Shown here: positions 6,410 through 10,861 of the stretch, piece after piece
Position numbering within the stretch: position 1 is the first letter of the stretch
How the letters are laid out: the number at the start of each line of letters is the position of its first letter
NCBI RefSeq assembly: GCF_946481155.1
Contig: NZ_CAMLMK010000090.1
Span: 1-10,861 of the forward strand
Direction: 5' to 3'
DNA length: 10,861 nt
DNA from: an uncultured Flavobacterium sp.
GTDB lineage: Bacteria; Bacteroidota; Bacteroidia; Flavobacteriales; Flavobacteriaceae
Notes under the pieces: generated by a model
Databases searched by the model: none
What the model was told of the DNA's origin: nothing
What the model saw: only the letters and a program-made list of their open reading frames with translations
Made by a program: the position numbers and the translations under genes

Positions 6410-7168
6410 TTAATTGTAAACTCTTATTCGTAAAAAATCTTCAACACCGCCAAAACCTATGCTGGTGAATTTGTTTAGCCCATCGATTACTTCTGCAAAG
6501 AAATGAAGCGAATGAGTTCCCGGAGGAATTGTGGTGTAACCGTGCCCGTTTGTGAACGAGTAACCTAAAATCCCCTGATCCCCGGAAGAATAACATTGTC
6601 CATTCAAGCCAAATTTTCTCGATAGTTCTGCCGCACTTAATCCGTTGTTATCAATATCGACGCAGAAATATATTTTGAAGGTTCTTGCCGATACATCATT
6701 GAATTGCGTTATAGCAGTATTTAAATCGGTACTGGATAGTAAAGCAGAGATACTGTATTTCACTTCAATCAATGAATTTCGTGGTGAAGTAAAAGGGACA
6801 GTAGTAATCAGCGACGTTGTATTGGTAACTCCTGTGCCGTTGTTTGTAATGGTGCCCCGGTTAGTAGCTCCGTTGGGAATGAAGTTCAGCTCGGATAAAA
6901 GAAATTTTATCGGAGAGATGGTTCCGTTCGGTCCTACGCCATTATTGGTTGACGGGTCAATGGTGACATCGCCGTATGCCGTTACAAAATTTCGGGCCGG
7001 TTTAATCCCATCGTTGTATTCGGGAGTGTTGGCTGCGCTTAGGCTCTCTATCCTGATAGTGGAAGTGTTTCCTGCGATATGAAGATCGGAGAGCGGAGTT
7101 GAGGTTCCAATTCCTACCTGTGCCAAAATCATAGTAGGAAAGAGTGCTAAAAGTAATAGTTGTTTCAT
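6410..7168 (-). CDS. Secreted protein B of cassette 1, with EF-hand-like loop
   Basis: A 252-aa protein of unknown function. The signal peptide ends ILA before Gln17; the mature protein begins VGIGTSTP and continues DLHIAGNTSTIRIESL, the shared N-terminal module. A Thr/Asn/Gly-rich middle (about 75-125) leads into the C-terminal domain: SLIEVKYSIS (132-141), ARTFKIYFCV (161-170), then the acidic loop DIDNNGLSAAEL (171-182) resembling a calcium loop, GYTTIPPGTHSLHFFAEV (210-227), and the end FLRIRVYN. It pairs with B' (9149-9922), which keeps the loop with conservative changes; A and C lack it. It lies 13 bp after C and 4 bp before A, hence in the same transcript. No type IX secretion C-terminal domain is visible. 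Confidence 0.88.
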   Translation of the reverse strand: MKQLLLLALFPTMILAQVGIGTSTPLSDLHIAGNTSTIRIESLSAANTPEYNDGIKPARNFVTAYGDVTIDPSTNNGVGPNGTISPIKFLLSELNFIPNGATNRGTITNNGTGVTNTTSLITTVPFTSPRNSLIEVKYSISALLSSTDLNTAITQFNDVSARTFKIYFCVDIDNNGLSAAELSRKFGLNGQCYSSGDQGILGYSFTNGHGYTTIPPGTHSLHFFAEVIDGLNKFTSIGFGGVEDFLRIRVYN

Positions 7169-7181
7169 AGCTATAATTTTT

Positions 7182-7928
7182 TTAATACAGTCTCATGAAA
7201 ACGGAATCGGTAGAAACCGCCATTCTGACTAAAGTATTCATTGATGGTAGGTTGGAGGATACTTCAGCTTTGAACTTAATGGTGTGTGCGCCAGTCGGAA
7301 GCTGAATGTAGGTTGAGCTTGAATTGTACATTGTACCAACGGCGCCCATTTTTTCTGACGCGTTGAATGGTGCCGGATTATTGATATTGTTATTCATGTA
7401 GCATTTGGAAGCCTGGCCGTATTTTCTTGTGAGATTGTCCAAAGTATAATAAGTAGATACTCTGCGTGCCCCGGTGTCGCGTATCATTGTCAGCGGTGTG
7501 TCGGTTTGGTATACTTCAAAACTTACGCTGTATTTAATTTCTAAAATGCTTGGTCGTGCTACGGTAATGTCATACGTAAAGAAGATGGCTTCTACTTTGC
7601 CGTCGGCATCAGCAGAAGTCAGTTTTATCGTCGATGTTGGAATGGTTGCATTGTCGATAGCGTCAAGTCCGTTGCTGTTGGAAAGTGTTTCCAGGCTTAA
7701 AGAAAGTACGCCGTTGCTGTCTACGTATAAGGGATAGGTAGCTGTAAGATCGCTGTTTCCGCCGTTGTATTCGCTGTTGTCTTTATCAAGACTTTCTACG
7801 CGAACTGTGCCAACACTTTTATGTAAGTGAAGCTTTTGTTGCGGGTCGGTTGTTCCAATTCCTACACCGCTCTGAGCGAGGAGGAAATTACAAAGGAGCA
7901 ATGCTGATAGTAGGTAAAGTTTTCTCAT
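7182..7928 (-). CDS. Secreted protein C of cassette 1, unknown function
   Basis: A 248-aa protein and the first gene of its operon. The signal peptide (MRKLYLLSALLLCNFLLA) precedes Gln19. The N-terminal module reads SGVGIGTTDPQQKLHL and VRVESL, followed by YPLYVDSNGVLSLSL (65-79). The C-terminal domain has SILEIKYSVSFEV (127-139), RRVSTYYTLDNLTRKYGQASKCYMNN, YIQLPTGAHTIKFKAEV (207-223) and the end STDSVFMRLY. C' (9945-10691) has the same length and nearly identical module wording (GTTDPQQKLHL), and ends DSIFMRLY. The DSVF ending and the L-x-x-G-x-H strand recall the last strands of C1q-type domains, a resemblance judged by eye only. ATG 7928 follows an AT-rich leader with a candidate promoter about 50 bp upstream. 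Confidence 0.88.
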   Translation of the reverse strand: MRKLYLLSALLLCNFLLAQSGVGIGTTDPQQKLHLHKSVGTVRVESLDKDNSEYNGGNSDLTATYPLYVDSNGVLSLSLETLSNSNGLDAIDNATIPTSTIKLTSADADGKVEAIFFTYDITVARPSILEIKYSVSFEVYQTDTPLTMIRDTGARRVSTYYTLDNLTRKYGQASKCYMNNNINNPAPFNASEKMGAVGTMYNSSSTYIQLPTGAHTIKFKAEVSSNLPSMNTLVRMAVSTDSVFMRLY

Positions 7929-7979
7929 GCTCTTTGGGGATTATGATTAATTTTTATGGATCCTTGTTTTTTACAACTG

Positions 7980-8013
7980 CAAAGTGATTCATTAATTTTT
8001 AGTTTTTATCAAA
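7980..8013 (-). promoter_or_regulatory. Candidate promoter for the C-B-A operon
   Basis: On the minus strand TTTG (8013-8010), a 22-bp spacer, and TCACTTTG (7987-7980) approximate the Bacteroidota pattern, with one mismatch in the -7 element (C for A at position 2). The leader to the ATG at 7928 would be about 45 nt. This is the best match I can find in the gap, but it is short. Confidence 0.4.
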
Positions 8014-8316
8014 TAGTTAGTTAAAATAATGTGAATAAAATAATAAAATCGTTTATAATTGATTAAATATTTGCTTTTTAGCAGAAAAGGCTTCCGAAAT
8101 GTATGTTAACTTTTCTGAGATAGCTTAAAAATCAAAATTTTATAAATTACTGAGTCCTAATGCTTTAGTGCAAATTTGAAGAAAAAGTTTTGATATAGTA
8201 GCAAAAAAATCCAATTATTATCTAACATTCCGATGTTAATATTTTAGTTTTCAGTGGGTTGTGTTATTTTTTTTAATTTTGAGCACGGATTGTTATAATA
8301 CCGTTTTTCTTAAAAT

Positions 8317-8345
8317 AAAAAGGAGCAACTCAGTTGCTCCTTTTT
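8317..8345. terminator. Terminator after the C'-B'-A' operon
   Basis: GGAGCAA (8322-8328) pairs with TTGCTCC (8334-8340) around the 5-nt loop CTCAG. The stem is flanked by AAAAA (8317-8321) and TTTTT (8341-8345), so it can work in both directions. It lies about 9-13 bp beyond the A' stop and separates the two cassettes transcriptionally. Its sequence is unrelated to the terminator at 5551-5573. Confidence 0.87.
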
Positions 8346-8353
8346 GGTGTTTT

Positions 8354-9145
8354 TTAATTGTAGTAGTGGGCTATAATCTGAACCTCGTCCTGCTGCCCTC
8401 CCAGAAACATTTTAACGGCTCCTGTGCCTCCTGTGTTTCCAACGGCGAGTTGGGCTGCAAACATCGGGCAGTAAGTGCCTGGCGGTAGTTTTACATAATC
8501 GGTGCCGGTGTTAAACATGTTCTTGTTAGCCGCTGTGGTAGATCCGGAAGTGAAAAACTGGCCGTTAAGTCCCAAAGCGTACCCAATGGTTAAGGGAACA
8601 CCATCCAAATCGGTAGTGACAATTGGGCCCGCGGGACCGCCTTGTCTTAAATATAATAGTGTTTGTACAACTCTGGCATGCTGGTCATCTACCGGGATAC
8701 CGGATTTTTCAACTTGCCATGATACGGAGTAATTGATTTCAACAATAGCATTTCTCGTTAAAGTGAAAGTAGATAGACCCGGACCCAATAAACGCGGCCA
8801 TCCGGCGACTGTATATCCTGAACCCACACCGGTCTGGTTGACTACATTCGCATCCGATCCTCCCGTGTCCTGAGGGTCAGCCAAATAATTGAACGGATTA
8901 AACAAAACTTCAATGTTGTTTTCAAGAGCACCAAGTACTAAATCGCCTTCGGCATCGGCAAAAACTCTTGTGGAACTTCCTGCTCCTAAGTTAAGAGGAT
9001 TATTAACCGCATTAAGGCCTTCAACTCGGATGGTTGAAGTGCTTCCGGCTACGTGAACTTCTTCCTGAGGAGTAGTGGTATTAACCCCAACTTGCGCAAC
9101 AAGTGCGGCTGGAAGTATATATAAGGTGTAGAATATCTTTTTCAT
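8354..9145 (-). CDS. Secreted protein A' of cassette 2, unknown function
   Basis: A 263-aa protein and counterpart of gene A at 5575-6405. The signal peptide ends ALVA before Gln18; then comes VGVNTTTPQEEVHVAGSTST with IRVEGL, and the strand VFADAEGDLVLG (61-72). The C-terminal domain runs from STFTLTRNAIVEINYSVSW (125-143) through QTLLYLRQGG to YVKLPPGTYCPMFAAQLAV and DEVQIIAHYYN at the end. One Cys in GTYCPM is shared with A. In place of the Gly-rich insert of A it has a shorter VPLTIGYALGLNG segment. ATG 9145 is preceded by AAGCT and lies 3 bp after the B' stop; it is last in the operon, with a strong hairpin just beyond. The function is not recognisable from sequence. Confidence 0.88.
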   Translation of the reverse strand: MKKIFYTLYILPAALVAQVGVNTTTPQEEVHVAGSTSTIRVEGLNAVNNPLNLGAGSSTRVFADAEGDLVLGALENNIEVLFNPFNYLADPQDTGGSDANVVNQTGVGSGYTVAGWPRLLGPGLSTFTLTRNAIVEINYSVSWQVEKSGIPVDDQHARVVQTLLYLRQGGPAGPIVTTDLDGVPLTIGYALGLNGQFFTSGSTTAANKNMFNTGTDYVKLPPGTYCPMFAAQLAVGNTGGTGAVKMFLGGQQDEVQIIAHYYN

Positions 9146-9148
9146 AGC

Positions 9149-9922
9149 TTAATTGTATAATCTGATTTTTAAATAATCCAAATCGCCTCCAAAACCTACG
9201 CTGGTCATTTTGTTGGTTCCGTCTGTAGTTTTTGCAAAGAATTTTAGCGAATGATTGCCGGCCGGAATATTGGCATAGCCATGGGCATTCATATAAGGAT
9301 ATCCCATGATTCCCTGTATTTCAGAGGCAATTGCCTGACCTTTACTTCCATATATTTTGGAAAGCTCCGTGGCGTCAAGACCGTCATTGTTGAGGTCAAT
9401 ACAAAAATAGACTTCAAAAGTTCGGGTAGAACGATCATCCAATGGCGAACCCATGGGCGAAATAAGCATATCAACATCCGAAACCACTATAGTGATTCCG
9501 TATTTTACTTCAATCAACGCACTTTGAGGGGACGTGAACGGTACGGATATTAACTGCATTGATGCGGTTGTTGTGCCCGTGCCGTTTGTCAAAACAGTTC
9601 CGTTATATGGTGAAGGGCCGTCAGGAATGAAATTGCCTACATTAATAAGGAAATTGATAGGAACCACACTGCCCGGTACTCCGCCTCCGGAAAGGTAATT
9701 TGGCGGGTAGAGGGTTAATTCTCCGTCTTTATCCACATATACCGGTGCTAATTTTACGCCATCGTTTAATGGGGCGCTGTTCACCGAATTAAGCCTTTCG
9801 ATTCGTATCGTTGAGGTCGAGCCTGCAATGTGCAGGTCTTTTTGGGGGTTTGCTGTCCCGATGCCCACCTGAGCAAACAATGGGGCGGAAAGCAACATTA
9901 GTATATAGTATGTCTTTTTCAT
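9149..9922 (-). CDS. Secreted protein B' of cassette 2, with EF-hand-like loop
   Basis: A 257-aa protein and counterpart of B at 6410-7168. The signal peptide ends PLFA before Gln18; the mature start is VGIGTANPQKDLHIAGSTST with IRIERL, then VYVDKDGELTLY (61-72). A Gly/Pro-rich stretch (77-88) and TNGTGTTTAS (112-121) lead to SALIEVKYGI (134-143). TRTFEVYFCI (166-175) is followed by the acidic loop DLNNDGLDATEL (176-187), then HGYANIPAGNHSLKFFAKT and the end YLKIRLYN. Compared with B the loop keeps Asp1, Asp/Asn3, Asn/Asp5, Gly6, Leu7 and Glu11, which argues for a functional constraint such as metal binding. It lies 22 bp after C' and 3 bp before A'. Confidence 0.88.
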   Translation of the reverse strand: MKKTYYILMLLSAPLFAQVGIGTANPQKDLHIAGSTSTIRIERLNSVNSAPLNDGVKLAPVYVDKDGELTLYPPNYLSGGGVPGSVVPINFLINVGNFIPDGPSPYNGTVLTNGTGTTTASMQLISVPFTSPQSALIEVKYGITIVVSDVDMLISPMGSPLDDRSTRTFEVYFCIDLNNDGLDATELSKIYGSKGQAIASEIQGIMGYPYMNAHGYANIPAGNHSLKFFAKTTDGTNKMTSVGFGGDLDYLKIRLYN

Positions 9923-9944
9923 GGTGTGGTATTTGTGGTATTTT

Positions 9945-10691
9945 TTAGTAAAGTCTCATAAAAATGGAATCATTTCCAATAGCAAAATTGATGTAGGTAT
10001 CAATGGAAGTGGTTCCTGTAGCCAATGTGCCGTAAAAACGCAAAGTGTGGGTTCCCGGTGTTAAGGTCACATAAGTAGTGCTGCAGTTATACAATAATCC
10101 CTGAGCTGCATTTACAGGTGTTCCGGCCAGGTCATTATTGTTGTAATAACATTTGGCAGCTTGGCCATATCGTTGCGTGGTAGGCAATAATGTAGGCGTG
10201 TCAAGCGTATAGAAAGTTGTAATGTTTCTTGGTTTCAGGTCTTTAACTTTCGTAGTGGAATTTTTTAAAACCTCGAAACTGATGCTGTATTTCACCTCCA
10301 GAATTGCAGTCCTGTTTACTGTTATCGTATACGGTAAGATAACAAGTTCGCGCGAACCTGCAGGAGCACTTCCGGCTGCCATGCTTAATGTTGTTGCTAC
10401 TAAAGGAGTAGACGAAGTAATAGCATCTGTACCATCACTGTTCATAAAGGTGGAAAGTGCCAGGGTCAAATCGCCATTGTCGTTCACATACAATGGAAAG
10501 GTTTTGTCAAAGCCCCCAGCGTTATAGGGACTGTTAGGTGAATTTAATCCATCAACCCTGATTGTTCCCGTAGAAGAACCCAGATGCAACTTTTGCTGTG
10601 GGTCGGTAGTTCCTACTCCAACCCCGCTAGCCTGAGGATACGCGATCAGGCTTATCAGCAATAGAACTGATAAAATGTAAAGTTTTTTCAT
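9945..10691 (-). CDS. Secreted protein C' of cassette 2, unknown function
   Basis: A 248-aa protein and first gene of the second operon. The signal peptide (MKKLYILSVLLLISLIAYP) precedes Gln20; the mature start is ASGVGVGTTDPQQKLHL with IRVDGL, then FPLYVNDNGDLTLAL (65-79). The C-terminal domain has AILEVKYSISFEVL (129-142), RNITTFYTLDTP (155-166), QRYGQAAKCYYNNN (173-186), YVTLTPGTHTLRFYGTL (207-223) and the end NDSIFMRLY. Cys181 matches the Cys in C; Cys203 in YNCSTTY is extra. The match to C at the same operon position, the same length and the same C-terminus make the pair clear. The upstream 170 bp shows no other gene, so an operon promoter should lie there, but no canonical pair was found. 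Confidence 0.88.
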   Translation of the reverse strand: MKKLYILSVLLLISLIAYPQASGVGVGTTDPQQKLHLGSSTGTIRVDGLNSPNSPYNAGGFDKTFPLYVNDNGDLTLALSTFMNSDGTDAITSSTPLVATTLSMAAGSAPAGSRELVILPYTITVNRTAILEVKYSISFEVLKNSTTKVKDLKPRNITTFYTLDTPTLLPTTQRYGQAAKCYYNNNDLAGTPVNAAQGLLYNCSTTYVTLTPGTHTLRFYGTLATGTTSIDTYINFAIGNDSIFMRLY

Positions 10692-10861
10692 AGTCTTAAG
10701 TTTTGTTATGGATACTAAAGTAAAACTGTTAAAAAGATGTGAAGTTTTCGCAAAGGTTGCGTCCTGTTGAAATTTATTTTTTAACTTTTTCTTTGTAAGA
10801 AATTGATTTAATTCTCCTTTGCCTTTAAAAATCCAGCTTTTGCCTAAGTTAAGAAAAAATT
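10692..10861. other. Upstream region of the C'-B'-A' operon
   Basis: This AT-rich non-coding stretch reaches the right edge. On the minus strand TACTTTAG (10722-10715) is one mismatch from the Bacteroidota -7 consensus, and TTTG lies at 10754-10751, but the 28-bp spacing is too long for a standard promoter. No further gene or hairpin with a T run is seen. Confidence 0.4.

Larger units (their letters stand above)
5575..7928 (-). repeat. Cassette copy 1 (genes C-B-A) of a duplicated three-gene operon
   Basis: This 2354-bp unit contains three secreted-protein genes in the order C, B, A, with 13-bp and 4-bp gaps and a terminator after A. Each gene has its closest visible relative at the same place in the unit at 8354-10691. 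The copies are clearly diverged in protein and DNA, so this is an old duplication and not a recent tandem repeat. Confidence 0.85.
7929..8353. other. AT-rich intergenic region between the two cassettes
   Basis: This 425-bp stretch has no credible gene on either strand. It holds the leader and candidate promoter of gene C near 7928-8013, a weak stem (CAGAAAAG 8082-8089 with CTTTTCTG 8110-8117) with a 20-nt loop, and the terminator of the upstream operon at 8317-8345. The rest is AT-rich with scattered stops and nothing I recognise. Confidence 0.75.
8354..10691 (-). repeat. Cassette copy 2 (genes C'-B'-A') of a duplicated three-gene operon
   Basis: This 2338-bp unit is closely matched in length, gene order and gene spacing to the unit at 5575-7928: C'-B' gap 22 bp, B'-A' gap 3 bp, terminator after A'. 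The flanking promoter and terminator sequences are not evidently shared, so only the coding part looks homologous by eye. Confidence 0.85.

Noticed and set aside
6645..7082. 145-codon open frame on the plus strand
   Set aside because: It is antisense to gene B, whose signal peptide, paralogue and operon fit are clear; the antisense product has no counterpart opposite B'.
8171..8178. CAAATTTG palindrome as a promoter element
   Set aside because: It does not fit TAnnTTTG on either strand and has no TTG partner at proper spacing.
8261..8488. 75-codon plus-strand frame across the terminator
   Set aside because: It runs through a strong hairpin and is antisense to the conserved C-terminus of A'.
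5575..10691. Prophage or tailocin fibre locus
   Set aside because: The GVGIGT-type N-terminus recalls fibre proteins, but no capsid, tail, lysis, integrase or S74 chaperone gene is present in the window.
5575..10691. Type IX secretion cargo
   Set aside because: None of the six C-termini shows the conserved glycine and lysine pattern of a type IX sorting domain; they end in short aromatic strands.

Overview
The window looks like a chromosomal segment of a member of the Bacteroidota, most likely a Flavobacterium-like organism. The grounds are the Bacteroidota-type promoter motif (TTG, then TAnnTTTG), A-rich translation leaders without a clear Shine-Dalgarno sequence, secreted proteins cut just before Gln, and the run of heme genes. 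No tRNA, rRNA, CRISPR, transposase or phage structural gene is visible.

Region 1 (1-4444, minus strand) is a tetrapyrrole operon read hemA, hemC, hemD, hemE, hemF. It holds glutamyl-tRNA reductase, porphobilinogen deaminase, uroporphyrinogen-III synthase, uroporphyrinogen decarboxylase and the 5' part of oxygen-dependent coproporphyrinogen oxidase, which runs off the left edge. Together they take glutamyl-tRNA through hydroxymethylbilane and uroporphyrinogen III toward protoporphyrinogen; hemL, hemB and the last steps are not here. The hemE-hemF and hemD-hemE junctions carry short repeats with a period of about 7 nt.

Region 2 (4445-5573) starts with a 231-bp divergent control region holding a hemA -7 candidate, a well-formed promoter for the divergent gene, and a 17-bp inverted repeat placed exactly between that promoter's two elements. 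It drives a plus-strand AraC/PchR-type regulator, which ends at a hairpin shared with the convergent operon.

Region 3 (5575-10691, minus strand) is the unusual part: two successive three-gene operons of small secreted proteins (about 250-275 aa). The read order is C', B', A', terminator, a 425-bp gap, then C, B, A, terminator. C/C', B/B' and A/A' are orthologue-like pairs with conserved order, so an ancestral three-gene cassette was duplicated as a unit. All six have a signal peptide followed by Gln, an N-terminal GVGIGT-P--LH module, a [FY]V[DN]xxGxLxL strand, and a C-terminal beta-rich domain with a YS[IV]S strand, an L(P/T)xGxH/Y strand and an aromatic C-terminus. I infer a C1q/TNF-like jelly roll and possibly a three-chain extracellular assembly. 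No function can be assigned by recognition, and this array is the best candidate for something undescribed.
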